Source: Actinomycetes bacterium (GTDB lineage: Bacteria; Actinomycetota; Acidimicrobiia; Acidimicrobiales; Ilumatobacteraceae). Taken from it: 64,000 bases of DNA. Location of the stretch: the NCBI GenBank assembly GCA_021414085.1, contig JAIOPC010000014.1, positions 310,001-374,000 on the forward strand, read 5' to 3'. Position numbers and translations under genes: made by a program. Positions within the stretch are counted from its first letter, which is position 1; the number at the start of each line of letters is the position of its first letter. The notes below the pieces were generated by a model. The model was not told where the DNA came from. It did no database searches and saw only the letters and a list, made by a program, of their open reading frames with translations. Below, piece by piece: positions 1 through 7,648 of the stretch.

Positions 1-103
1 ATGTCGTGTCGGTGCTCTTCTTCTCGTCGTCACCGCATGCGGTGGCTACGAGACCGAAGGTTGCAACGATGGCCATCGCTGCGAAGCGCTTGGTATTGCG
101 CAT
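1..103 (-). CDS. Secreted lipoprotein, N-terminal fragment cut by window edge
   Basis: Reading leftward from an ATG at 103, the frame stays open to the window edge and gives 34 residues. A basic start (MRNTKR) is followed by a hydrophobic stretch, a lipobox-like ATAC and then an acidic, Thr-rich linker (GDDEKK). This is a lipoprotein signal peptide and implies anchoring to the outer face of the membrane. A strong Shine-Dalgarno (GGGGGAG) lies about 7 bases upstream. Signal peptides of this kind are common on ABC solute-binding lipoproteins, but the functional domain lies outside the window, so the function is unknown. Confidence 0.7.
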   Translation of the reverse strand, partial: MRNTKRFAAMAIVATFGLVATACGDDEKKSTDTT

Positions 104-200
104 TTGTTCTCCCCCTTGGAGTGTTGGATTTGGGCGGATGGATATCCGTCCGGAAGTGTAACCCGCTGTGCTGGCCAAGGTTCCATCGCTTTCGCGGGAC

Positions 201-776
201 CTAGCGGATATCGGCCAGCTTTACAAGGGTCGCCGCGATCCAGCCGCCTAGCGCACCGAGATGCTCGTCGAGTTGTTGGCTGGCGCCGTCGGCGAGAGCG
301 TCTTCGGCCAGCTCGTACATGCCCTCGAAGGTGACCTCTACTGCGTGTTCGGGCGTGGCGGCGTCTTCAGAAGAACTTGCTTCCAGGGTGACACCCGCAC
401 GCTCCAGCCGATCGTTGCCGATCAGCGGACTGGTCGGCTCGGTCAGCTGAAAGACGACAGCGGGGTCGGCGGCGGCGATGAGGTTCTGCACTCGGAACAC
501 GATCTCGATCTCGATTGCAGGCAGACGATCGAGAATCTCGTCGACGTACCACTGGCGGTAGGCGGTCTGGCTCCACGATGGCCAATCGAAGGTGATGTGT
601 GCAACGACGTGCGGCGGAAGCCCTTCGCCCGGCAAGCCGTACGTGGTTTCCCATGTGAGGTCGCCAAGCAGCACGTCGGATTGGAAGTGTTCCTCGAACG
701 GCTGCCGCTCGAGAAAGGCTGCGTCGAACGCATCGCGCAGCGCGCTGATGGCGTCGATGAAGGCGTGGTCGAGCAT
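201..776 (-). CDS. Hypothetical protein, 191 aa
   Basis: The ATG at 776 starts an acidic soluble protein of 191 residues with no signal peptide or membrane segment. I do not recognise a family. It begins MLDHAFIDAI and has a Trp/Tyr-rich middle (WETTYG, WPSWSQTAYRQWYVDEI). Longer upstream starts were rejected because they would run into the divergent crotonase gene and because a TAnnnT element sits 9 bases before this ATG. It is divergent from the crotonase gene, 46 bases away. The stop lies only about 100 bases from the start of the lipoprotein fragment on the same strand. Confidence 0.6.
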   Translation of the reverse strand: MLDHAFIDAISALRDAFDAAFLERQPFEEHFQSDVLLGDLTWETTYGLPGEGLPPHVVAHITFDWPSWSQTAYRQWYVDEILDRLPAIEIEIVFRVQNLIAAADPAVVFQLTEPTSPLIGNDRLERAGVTLEASSSEDAATPEHAVEVTFEGMYELAEDALADGASQQLDEHLGALGGWIAATLVKLADIR

Positions 777-785
777 GGGAATGTG

Positions 786-791
786 ACGGTA
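786..791 (-). promoter_or_regulatory. -10 element, hypothetical gene at 776
   Basis: TACCGT on the minus strand, 9 bases before the ATG at 776, with no Shine-Dalgarno between. No convincing -35 hexamer is visible. Inferred to drive a leaderless or nearly leaderless transcript. Confidence 0.4.
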
Positions 792-809
792 GTGGGTTTG
801 TCGTCGGTT

Positions 810-815
810 TAGAGT
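810..815 (+). promoter_or_regulatory. -10 element, crotonase gene
   Basis: TAGAGT ends 7 bases before the ATG at 823, and no Shine-Dalgarno lies between. It is the divergent partner of the element at 786-791. Confidence 0.5.
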
Positions 816-822
816 CGACCAC

Positions 823-1575
823 ATGTCGCTCGTACTCACCTCCATTGTCGACGGCGTTGCCACGTTGACGCTCAATAACCCCGCCGAACGCAACACGCTC
901 ACGGCGCCGATGGTCGAGGGAATTCTCGAGGCAATGGATCGCATCGAGGCCGATTCGGCGGTCGGTGCGCTGGTTGTGACGGGCGCGGCGCCCGCCTTCT
1001 GTGCCGGAGCCAACCTGGGCAATTTGGCGGAGGCCACGAAGGAAAGCTTGGGTGTGATCTACGAAGGGTTCCTGCGTGTTGCTCGCAGCCCGCTTCCTAC
1101 GATCGCCGCGGTCAACGGTGCCGCGGTCGGCGCCGGCATGAACCTCGCGCTCGGATGCGATGTGCGCTTGGCAGCGAGGCGGGCGAAGTTTGATTCGCGC
1201 TTCTTGCAGATCGGAATCCATCCTGGCGGCGGGCACACGTGGATGCTGCGTCGCGCGGTTGGTCCGCAGGCCACGTTTGCGTCGGTTGTTTTTGGGGAAG
1301 TGATCGACAGTGCCGAAGCGGAACGAATCGGACTTGTCCATCGCTGCTACGACGACGACCAATTGATGGGTGCAGCGCAGGAAATGGCCGCCCGCGCAGC
1401 GGCCGCTCCGCGCGAGTTGTTGATTGAGATGAAGAAGACCATCCAAGACATGGCCGACGTGCGCACGCACCCGGCTGCGGTTGACCGCGAGCTGACCCCG
1501 CAGGTGTGGAGCACCCGCCAGCCGTGGTTCGCCGAACGACTCGCCGCGCTGCAGGCCAAGATCACCTCCCGGTAG
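823..1575 (+). CDS. Enoyl-CoA hydratase/isomerase-family (crotonase) protein
   Basis: A 250-residue crotonase-fold protein of normal length. It carries the oxyanion-hole segments AFCAGANL (about residues 53-60) and NGAAVGAGMNLALG (about 98-111), which bind the acyl-CoA thioester. The two glutamates that hydrate the double bond in classical enoyl-CoA hydratases (GGGCEL and QPE motifs) are Asn (GAGMNL) and Phe (DSRFLQIG) here. It is therefore unlikely to be a standard beta-oxidation hydratase and may be an isomerase, a hydrolase or a binding-only paralogue. The ATG at 823 is supported by a TAGAGT element 7 bases upstream. It is a single gene with no fatty-acid neighbours. Confidence 0.85.
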   Translation: MSLVLTSIVDGVATLTLNNPAERNTLTAPMVEGILEAMDRIEADSAVGALVVTGAAPAFCAGANLGNLAEATKESLGVIYEGFLRVARSPLPTIAAVNGAAVGAGMNLALGCDVRLAARRAKFDSRFLQIGIHPGGGHTWMLRRAVGPQATFASVVFGEVIDSAEAERIGLVHRCYDDDQLMGAAQEMAARAAAAPRELLIEMKKTIQDMADVRTHPAAVDRELTPQVWSTRQPWFAERLAALQAKITSR

Positions 1576-1689
1576 AAACGCGCACAACTGTTACCGAAAG
1601 TCCCTACCGCGGTTTGCGCACGAGGCGTACCGTTCACCTCACATAGGCCGTCGCCCAGACGAGCCGTCTACCTGACTACGGAGGCATTA

Positions 1690-2016
1690 ATGAGCCAGCG
1701 TCATCGCAACCAGGAAGCGGCCCCTCCACCGAAGATGGATCTGCGAGCACACGCCCACAACGAGCGACATCGCATACACAGCGAATTGCACGCGGTGGTG
1801 CAACAGGTAGGTGCGGGCTACGAGCCCGACGAGGTGCACGAGCCGGGCCGAGCCTGGGTGCCGACCCACCACCACGACGCTGAGAAGGCGAAGAAAGAGA
1901 CGGAGAAGGCGAAGGGCTCCAAGCTCCGTCACTGGAAGGTGAAGGATTGGAAGCGCCGCTCTGGAGTGCGCAAGGCCAAGGCGCAAGCAACGCGAATGGC
2001 GGGCGAGCAGGCGTAG
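1690..2016 (+). CDS. Small, very basic hypothetical protein, 108 aa
   Basis: An ATG preceded by a clear Shine-Dalgarno (ACGGAGG, 6 bases away) opens a 108-residue frame rich in Lys, Arg, His and Glu. The C-terminal half contains KKETEKAKGSK and KRRSGVRKAKAQ, and no hydrophobic core segment is visible. It is probably disordered and could bind nucleic acid, but no family is recognised. The ribosome site and charged composition favour this strand over open frames on the opposite strand. Its stop (TAG) directly abuts the stop of the convergent GNAT gene. Confidence 0.55.
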   Translation: MSQRHRNQEAAPPPKMDLRAHAHNERHRIHSELHAVVQQVGAGYEPDEVHEPGRAWVPTHHHDAEKAKKETEKAKGSKLRHWKVKDWKRRSGVRKAKAQATRMAGEQA

Positions 2017-2667
2017 CTAGCTCAGCCAGGCGGCCGCGAGTTCCTCGCGGCGCGCGAACCATTCTTCGGCTGTCATGCCGTAGCGCACGTGGTCTTCCCA
2101 TGTGCCTGCGATTTCGAGGAACCGCTCAGCGATTCCTTCCTCGCGCAGGCCGAGGACTTCCATCACTCGTCGGCTGTTGCGATTGCGCGGCACGATACAG
2201 ATCTCGATGCGATGCAGCCGCAGTTGCTCGAAGGCGAAGCACGCGATCACGACGACGGCCTCGGGCACGTATCGATTGCCTGCCTTTGCGCTGTCGATCC
2301 AATAACCGACGCTTGCGCTTTGGTGTGCACCGCGCACGATGTTGTTGAGGTTGATCTCGCCCGCGAGCGCGGTTCCGACAAACAACCCGAAGCCGGCCGC
2401 CAACCCCAGTTGTCGTTCGCGATCGCGCGCTATGCAACGGGCGGCAAAGGTTTCGCGATCGCGGGCCGGGTCGAGCTGGTGTTCCGGGCGCATCGGTTCC
2501 CACGGACGCAGCCAGTCCTCGTTGCGAATTCGGACCTCGCTCCAGGCAGGCCAGTCGCTCGCCGCCAACTGAGTCAGCGTCACCCGTCGCCCGCGAAGTT
2601 GCGTTGGGCTGTTCGCGGGCATCGACGGATGCCCCCAGTGCCCTCGCTGCCCGCTGACCCTGCTCAT
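2017..2667 (-). CDS. GNAT acetyltransferase, RimJ/RimL type
   Basis: A 216-residue N-acetyltransferase of the RimJ/RimL type, which transfers acetyl from acetyl-CoA to an amine such as a protein N-terminus. The N-terminal strand motif (RGRRVTLTQL) is followed by the central GEINLNNIVRG and SVGYWID segments. The late motif PRNRNSRRVMEVLGLREEGIAERFLEI (quoted only as a region, about residues 160-186) is the usual RimJ acetyl-CoA and substrate part. I chose the ATG at 2667 because it overlaps the upstream stop as ATGA, implying translational coupling. An ATG at 2622 is the alternative. It is the last gene of a run with the Ppx-like and MobA-DUF501 genes. Confidence 0.8.
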   Translation of the reverse strand: MSRVSGQRGHWGHPSMPANSPTQLRGRRVTLTQLAASDWPAWSEVRIRNEDWLRPWEPMRPEHQLDPARDRETFAARCIARDRERQLGLAAGFGLFVGTALAGEINLNNIVRGAHQSASVGYWIDSAKAGNRYVPEAVVVIACFAFEQLRLHRIEICIVPRNRNSRRVMEVLGLREEGIAERFLEIAGTWEDHVRYGMTAEEWFARREELAAAWLS

Positions 2668-3122
2668 CCGTTCAAGATAACCATCGGCGCATGCAGCGCG
2701 CGCAGCACCGCGACGATGGCGCAGGACACGCCCAGTACCTGGTGTACCTCGGGCGTCGGCAGCCCAGGGTTGCGGGCACGATCGACCTTCGATTCGGTTG
2801 CAAGAGTGCGGAAGACCTCCTCGGCCGCTTCGCGCGTCAGCGTGAACGGATGCTGCGCAGCTCCGCCGACTTCGACGGCGGCGATGGTGGCGAGTCCGAC
2901 ACCGGTGCACTCGATGCGATCCGACACCGCGGCCGAAGGGATCTCGCGGATCACATCCTCGATGTGGTCGATCACTAGCCCGATCGCGTTGATCAGGTCT
3001 TCTGGCAGTGGAGGGTCGCCGGTGATCATCGCCGCCAGCGTGTCGACACCAACCGGCACCGTGTACGACGCGCCGTCGCTGCTGAACACGATCTCGCGCG
3101 TGCCAAACGTGATGCTCAACAT
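2664..3122 (-). CDS. Half-length Ppx/GppA-like protein (C-terminal lobe only)
   Basis: 152 residues that resemble the second lobe of the exopolyphosphatase/pppGpp phosphatase (Ppx/GppA) actin-like fold. They have a strand-rich start (MLSITFGTREIVFSS) where a DIGGGSxE loop is expected, then VPVGVDTLAAM, a TGVGLATIAAVEVG segment and the closing ERA..PGLP..VLGVSCAIVAVLRAL-like pattern. Full-length family members exceed 300 residues. The first lobe is absent and the phosphate-binding DIGGGS motif is not preserved, so activity is doubtful. Family gene order (DUF501 then ppx in many Actinobacteria) supports the identification. Its ATG lies inside the last codons of the upstream gene, a 7-base overlap. 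Confidence 0.6.
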   Translation of the reverse strand: MLSITFGTREIVFSSDGASYTVPVGVDTLAAMITGDPPLPEDLINAIGLVIDHIEDVIREIPSAAVSDRIECTGVGLATIAAVEVGGAAQHPFTLTREAAEEVFRTLATESKVDRARNPGLPTPEVHQVLGVSCAIVAVLRALHAPMVILNG

Positions 3123-4093
3123 TGCGCCGCCAATCGTGCCGCCACCCAACGACCAACAGGGTCGTCGCCGCCGGCGAGGTGGTACGCGTAGTGCGCGTGT
3201 AAACACTTCACGCCTTGGCGCGTTCCTGCGACACCACCACTTGGGCGAGGGCCGACGTAGTCGCGCGGTAGTCGAGCATCGCGCTCAACCGCGTAGCGCG
3301 AGTGAGCGGCTGCAAGTTCTGCGGCGTCAACCTCAGCTTCCGCTGCTCGAACTCCGCCGCCGGCTTCCAGCCTGCTGACATCGCGCAACGCCTGCTTCCC
3401 CGCGAGCCAGTACAGCGTTGGCATCGGCCGGCCATTTCTCATCAGCGGAGCATTGCGCAGCACGACTGGTTCGCCCTGTTCGTCGCGGACAGCAATTTCG
3501 AAATCGCCTTCCGGTTGGCGACCGAGGAGCTCGGCGACTTGGATCAGATCGTTCAGCGTGTCGATGTCGGCCGCTGAACCTTCGCACGCGACACGGTGCA
3601 CTATGTCGGGTTGACCCCGAATCAATCCACGCGCGCCGTCGTCGCCGCTGGCGGGAAGCATCGACCACGTTTCGCGAGCGAGTCGCACGGGATGCGGACC
3701 CGGTTTGCCGTCGTAGGTCGCGACGACGATCTGATACTCGGCGGGTGCGTCGGTCACGGTGCGCCATGCACTACTAGGGACTTGCGGTTGGTCGGCGAGA
3801 CCAATGGTCAGCGAGTCGGCATCCGTGTCGCGGGCAGCGGCGACGGCACACATCAGCGACGTTGCCTGGCCGTCGGCCCAGTGCCGGTTTCGCACTTCGA
3901 TGATGCCAGCGGGCAGATCGAGCTCGATCGCGCCGGTGACGACGATCAGCGGGGCGAGTTCGGCTTCGACCATCGCTGCCAAGGCCCACTCCCACACCGG
4001 CCGGCCGTCCAGCGGAGCAAGCAGTTTGTGCGACGCGCCATCGAATCGGGAACCGCCGCCGGCAGCAAGCAACGCAGCAGCCCGAATTGCCAT
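3116..4093 (-). CDS. MobA-like nucleotidyltransferase fused to DUF501
   Basis: 325 residues in one frame with two domains. Residues 1 to about 190 are a MobA/MocA-like NTP transferase with the nucleotide-binding LLAAGGGSRF loop, KLLAPLDGRP, IGLADQPQV and the closing GARGLIR and DIDTLNDL motifs. This family attaches CMP or GMP to molybdopterin. Residues from about 195 on are DUF501, with PTLYWLAG, VSRLEAGG and GVKCLHAH. DUF501 is normally a stand-alone gene between ftsB and ppx. The junction has almost no linker. The ATG at 4093 is supported by a TACGCT element 6 bases upstream. The Ppx-like gene overlaps its 3' end. Confidence 0.8.
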   Translation of the reverse strand: MAIRAAALLAAGGGSRFDGASHKLLAPLDGRPVWEWALAAMVEAELAPLIVVTGAIELDLPAGIIEVRNRHWADGQATSLMCAVAAARDTDADSLTIGLADQPQVPSSAWRTVTDAPAEYQIVVATYDGKPGPHPVRLARETWSMLPASGDDGARGLIRGQPDIVHRVACEGSAADIDTLNDLIQVAELLGRQPEGDFEIAVRDEQGEPVVLRNAPLMRNGRPMPTLYWLAGKQALRDVSRLEAGGGVRAAEAEVDAAELAAAHSRYAVERDARLPRDYVGPRPSGGVAGTRQGVKCLHAHYAYHLAGGDDPVGRWVAARLAAQC

Positions 4094-4099
4094 ATGGGC

Positions 4100-4105
4100 A
4101 GCGTA
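4100..4105 (-). promoter_or_regulatory. -10 element, MobA-DUF501 gene
   Basis: TACGCT on the minus strand, 6 bases before the ATG at 4093. It faces the divergent element at 4138-4143. Confidence 0.5.
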
Positions 4106-4137
4106 GTTGCGACTGTGAATCGCCAGGCAGGGGGCCC

Positions 4138-4143
4138 TACGCT
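4138..4143 (+). promoter_or_regulatory. -10 element, NlpC/P60 gene
   Basis: TACGCT, 9 bases before the ATG at 4153, with no Shine-Dalgarno in the gap. Confidence 0.4.
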
Positions 4144-4152
4144 GGACGGTCC

Positions 4153-4842
4153 ATGACGATGCGCAGGCGAGTGCAGGCGACGGTTGTCGCAGCGGCGATG
4201 CTGCTGGGTGCGGTCCCGTTCGCCGATCTCGCAAGCGCGTCAGTCAGCGTTTCGCCGATGCCGGCGCATCGTGTTATTGGCCCGGATCCGTTGGCGCAGA
4301 CAGCGGCAGATGCGCTCGATGCGTGGGAGTTGTACAACACGGTGGGTGCTTGGACAGGCAAGCCCACCGAAGTGCAGGTGGCGATTTTCGCAGATTTCGT
4401 TCGGCTCCGCGACCAAGTAGCAGCTGAAGCGGCGACGCGACTAGGCATCGATCCGCTGCGAATGCAGGCAGCATGGATTGCCGCTGATCGGATACATCAG
4501 CTCGCCGTGCTGTCGGCATTCACTCAGCTCGGAGTTCCATACGGCCACTTCGCGCGCACGGCGGGGGTTGGTTTCGATTGCTCGGGCATCACGTCGTGGG
4601 CGTGGGAGCAGGCTGGGTTCGAGATTCCCCGCGGCGCGAAGTGGCAGATCGTCAGCGCCACCGAGGTGACAGCCGAGACCGCGCAGGCCGGCGACCTCAT
4701 CTTCTACCCGACGCACGTGATGATGTACCTCGGCGTCGACCTCGCCATTCTCCACTCGCCCAACCGCAAGTCGACTGTGCATCTCTCAAACGTATGGAAG
4801 CGCAAGATCCCGAAGCTGCAGTGGGGCAATCCCCTCGGGTGA
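4153..4842 (+). CDS. Secreted NlpC/P60 (C40) peptidoglycan hydrolase
   Basis: 229 residues. A signal peptide (basic MTMRRR, a hydrophobic core, cleavage near DLASAS at about residue 30) leads to a helical linker and a C-terminal NlpC/P60 domain. The catalytic Cys is C143 in GFDCSG, the His is H188 in PTHVMMYLG, and H201 in LHSP is a likely third polar residue. This family cleaves D-Glu-mDAP-type cross-link peptides in the cell wall. The ATG at 4153 is used, and the one at 4159 is equally possible. The gene ends 9 bases from the convergent stop of the ECF-associated membrane protein. Confidence 0.85.
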   Translation: MTMRRRVQATVVAAAMLLGAVPFADLASASVSVSPMPAHRVIGPDPLAQTAADALDAWELYNTVGAWTGKPTEVQVAIFADFVRLRDQVAAEAATRLGIDPLRMQAAWIAADRIHQLAVLSAFTQLGVPYGHFARTAGVGFDCSGITSWAWEQAGFEIPRGAKWQIVSATEVTAETAQAGDLIFYPTHVMMYLGVDLAILHSPNRKSTVHLSNVWKRKIPKLQWGNPLG

Positions 4843-4851
4843 ACCAACGAG

Positions 4852-6369
4852 TCAAGGCGCTGTGGTGTCGGGCGGAATGCCGCCGCAAAGCCCTGCCTGA
4901 TGAACTGCGGTGTTCGCCTCGAGCAATCGAATCCAGTCGTTCGATCCGACAAACAGATTGTCCGGTACTTCGACACCCGCCGATTCCAGGCATGGTCTGA
5001 TGGTCTCGTTGAAGAACGCGATCTGTTCTGCATCGAGATTGGCGAGCACTTGCGGGTTGGTTGACGAGAACAAGACCTCGGTCTGAGCGAAGTACGCCTG
5101 GTAGCACTTGTTGACATCGCCACCGCCTGTGTCGCCTATCGGTAGCAAATCACCGCTTGTTTCGTAGATGAACTCGCCGGTGAACTGGCTTAGGGAGTAC
5201 TTCACGTATCCGCCGTGCTCTCTTGCGCAAGCCTCAAAGTTGTGAAACGCAGCTTCGTATTCGTCGACAGTGACAACACCGTCGGACAGCAAATCCCGTT
5301 GCTGTTCGGGCACCACTTGCGCGAACCCGGTGACAGTCAGTGTGGGCTCGCCGCAGGCGGTCGGTTGATCAGGATTGGTGTCGGCGACCGTATCGGTTAC
5401 GGCGCCGCCGTAACCGACGTTGGATGCATCGAACGTTCGAAGTGAGCGGGCGATCGAGGTGAGCTCGTCGGATGCGAGCATTCCGGAGAGGGCGAAACCG
5501 ATGCCGTCGCGTTCTCCGATGATTGAGTGCCACCCCGGCGTCGTGGCGCCATCGACCAGCCATGCAGTGGAACCATCAAGGTCGACTGCGCGCGGTGCCG
5601 TCTCGTTCGCCGACAGGAACCAACCCGCTGGGACGCCCGGCATCTGCTGCAGGAACAGTTGAACTGGTTCGCCTTGTGAGTCGACGCTGAGCTCGTAAAT
5701 GTGTTGCGGCCGAGCGGCACTCGAGCCAAGGTCGTTCCAACCCGCGGGTAGTGCGACCGAGACATTGGAACCGTCGAGCGTCATGCCTGCGATCAGGGCG
5801 AGCGTGTTGTCACTCCACATGGCTTCATCGGCGGTGGTCACGGTCAGAGTCGCGCATGAGCCGTTGATCGTGCGGTAGATCTCCGTTGGAGCTGACCCAT
5901 CAGCGATCGCTCGAACTCCGTGTCCACTGATGATCCGCGTTTCCGCGCCCGAAGTGGGTTCGCCAATGCCTGGGCGACTGACGACGAATCCGAACACGGT
6001 GTTGTCGGGTGCCATTACAGCGCCCCTTGATTCATCTAGTGCTCCGTAGGCCTCACCCGACACAACGTGTACGCCTGGTGTCGCGGGGTCGGGGAGCAGC
6101 ACGCCGATCGGTGTGCTTGGGGCGAGGTCAAGCGTCGGTCGCGGCGGGGCGGCGATCTGCGACGCATCCGGTCGCTGCAGCGTGAGTACTAGTCCGACGA
6201 TGGCTGCGGCGGCGATAGAAGCGGCCGCCACCCTCACCATCAACCGGGGCTGCTGTAACTGCAACGGATGATGATCGCGAAGAGTGGTGGTCGTTGGTGC
6301 GGCCGGTGCCGCGTTGCTGAGTTCGTGCATCGCACGTGCGATCTGTGGCGACCACTTTGCATTGGTCAT
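4852..6369 (-). CDS. Membrane-anchored protein paired with ECF sigma factor
   Basis: 505 residues. A cytoplasmic N-terminus of about 45 residues (WSPQIARAMHELSN) precedes one membrane segment (about residues 46-66, ASIAAAAIVGLVLTL). A large extracytoplasmic part follows that begins in a Pro/Ser-rich linker and contains several Cys (GSCATL, ACGEPT, FEACAREHGG, LCGGIPP). The ATG overlaps the stop of the ECF sigma gene (ATGA), the arrangement usual for anti-sigma factors. The HxxxCxxC zinc motif of classic anti-sigma factors is absent, so the anti-sigma role is inferred from topology and position. The external domain is not recognised. Confidence 0.65.
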   Translation of the reverse strand: MTNAKWSPQIARAMHELSNAAPAAPTTTTLRDHHPLQLQQPRLMVRVAAASIAAAAIVGLVLTLQRPDASQIAAPPRPTLDLAPSTPIGVLLPDPATPGVHVVSGEAYGALDESRGAVMAPDNTVFGFVVSRPGIGEPTSGAETRIISGHGVRAIADGSAPTEIYRTINGSCATLTVTTADEAMWSDNTLALIAGMTLDGSNVSVALPAGWNDLGSSAARPQHIYELSVDSQGEPVQLFLQQMPGVPAGWFLSANETAPRAVDLDGSTAWLVDGATTPGWHSIIGERDGIGFALSGMLASDELTSIARSLRTFDASNVGYGGAVTDTVADTNPDQPTACGEPTLTVTGFAQVVPEQQRDLLSDGVVTVDEYEAAFHNFEACAREHGGYVKYSLSQFTGEFIYETSGDLLPIGDTGGGDVNKCYQAYFAQTEVLFSSTNPQVLANLDAEQIAFFNETIRPCLESAGVEVPDNLFVGSNDWIRLLEANTAVHQAGLCGGIPPDTTAP

Positions 6370-6824
6370 GACAGTTGCTCCTCCAATGAACGACGCGCTG
6401 CGGTGAGCGCTCGCTCGGTCGTACGACGGGACAGGTTGAGGGTTCGGCTGATCTCGACAACGCTTTGGTCGTGCCAGTACGCGAGATACAGCACCGACGT
6501 TTGAGGCAACGTCAGGCGGCTCATCGCATCTCGAACCTCGATGCTTACCGTCGACGGTTCGGTGGGCTCAGTGTCGGCCGTGAACTTCTCGCGGCGTTCG
6601 CGACGACGATTCGATCGCTCGACGCTTCTCGCCTCGTTGAACACGGCACGGAATAGATACGCGCGCGGTTCGACAACTGTTGACCAACTAGGCGAGGTCA
6701 TCGATCGCACAACCGCGTTCGCGACGACGTCCTCGGCGGATGACGGCCCAAGCAAGGTCGTGGCAAATCGCACAAGTTCGTCGGCGTGTTTGCCGTACAG
6801 CTCCTCGTCGCGCCTATCCACCAC
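6366..6824 (-). CDS. ECF (sigma-70 family) RNA polymerase sigma factor
   Basis: 152 residues, the normal size for an ECF sigma. Region 2 lies at about residues 10-75 (DELVRFATTLLG, PRAYLFRAVFNEARS) and region 4 at about 95-150, with the helix-turn-helix LPQTSVLYLAYWHDQSVVEISRTLNL. It directs core RNA polymerase to a small regulon, probably in response to an envelope signal sensed through the overlapping downstream membrane protein. The start is GTG at 6824, and the adjacent in-frame GTG at 6821 is an alternative. It is divergent from the methyltransferase gene. Confidence 0.85.
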   Translation of the reverse strand: MVDRRDEELYGKHADELVRFATTLLGPSSAEDVVANAVVRSMTSPSWSTVVEPRAYLFRAVFNEARSVERSNRRRERREKFTADTEPTEPSTVSIEVRDAMSRLTLPQTSVLYLAYWHDQSVVEISRTLNLSRRTTERALTAARRSLEEQLS

Positions 6825-6875
6825 CTTTAAGATGCCGCAGCGCGGGCCAAACCGCCATCAATGAGGAGGCGGGTC

Positions 6876-6881
6876 TACCCT
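6876..6881 (+). promoter_or_regulatory. -10 element, methyltransferase gene
   Basis: TACCCT, 6 bases before GTG 6888. This decides the start in favour of GTG 6888 over the in-frame ATG at 6861, which lies upstream of the element. Confidence 0.45.
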
Positions 6882-6887
6882 GGTGGT

Positions 6888-7646
6888 GTGAGTTTTCGTG
6901 TTGGGGCTGATGCTTACGACCGGTTCATGGGTCGGTACTCGGTTCCGCTTGGGCCATTGCTCGCCGACCTTGCCGGTGTCACCGCCGGGCAGCGCGTCGT
7001 CGATGTCGGGTGCGGTCCGGGTGCACTCACGACAGAACTCGTTCGGCGCGTAGGAGCCGGCGCGGTCTCGGCGGTTGACCCGTCGGAACCGTTCGTCGAA
7101 GCCGCACGGGAACGTCACCCCGGTGTTGATGTGCGCAAAGCCGCCGCCGAGCAGCTGCCCTTCGACGACGCAACATTCGATGTCGCTCTTGCACAACTGG
7201 TCGTGCACTTCATGGCCGATCCGGTTGTCGGTTTAGGAGAGATGAGGCGCGTGACGCGGCCAGATGGTGTCGTGGTCGCGTGCGTGTGGGACTTCGCCGG
7301 TGGCAGCGGACCACTGGGCGTCTTCTGGGAAGCAGCTCACCGACTGAACCTGGGCGTTGCAGGTGAGGCCGCGTTTGCCGGAGCACGCGAGGGTCACCTC
7401 GGCGAGTTGTTTCGTGCCGCCGGTTTGCGCGACGTCGAGGAGTCGAGGCTCGTGGTCAGCGTTGAGCATCCGACCTTCGACGAGTGGTGGGAGCCGTTCA
7501 CCCTTGGTGTTGGCCCGGCGGGCGCGCATGTGGCGAGCCTCGATGCCGACGGGCGAGCACGATTGCGTGAAGAGTGCCGGTCGCTCCAACCAGCGACTCC
7601 TTTTGTGGTGAGCGCCGGTGCATGGGCAGCGCGAGGTTTGCGGTGA
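6888..7646 (+). CDS. Class I SAM-dependent methyltransferase
   Basis: 252 residues from GTG 6888. Motif I VVDVGCGPG (SAM-binding loop), the acidic end of strand 2 (AVDPSEP), motif II region LPFDDATFDVALAQ and VTRPDGVVVACVW are all present. This is the ubiquinone/menaquinone-type Methyltransf_11 layout. The N-terminus (ADAYDRFMGRYS) is typical of the family and supports the GTG start. An ATG at 6861 would add nine residues. The substrate is unknown, probably a small molecule. The gene stands alone, 2 bases from the convergent GNAT stop. Confidence 0.85.
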   Translation: MSFRVGADAYDRFMGRYSVPLGPLLADLAGVTAGQRVVDVGCGPGALTTELVRRVGAGAVSAVDPSEPFVEAARERHPGVDVRKAAAEQLPFDDATFDVALAQLVVHFMADPVVGLGEMRRVTRPDGVVVACVWDFAGGSGPLGVFWEAAHRLNLGVAGEAAFAGAREGHLGELFRAAGLRDVEESRLVVSVEHPTFDEWWEPFTLGVGPAGAHVASLDADGRARLREECRSLQPATPFVVSAGAWAARGLR

Positions 7647-7648
7647 CG

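Noticed and set aside
367-1587. Long minus-strand frame opposite the crotonase gene
   Set aside because: It is Arg/His-rich with no recognisable fold and is antisense to a clear crotonase. It is a shadow frame.
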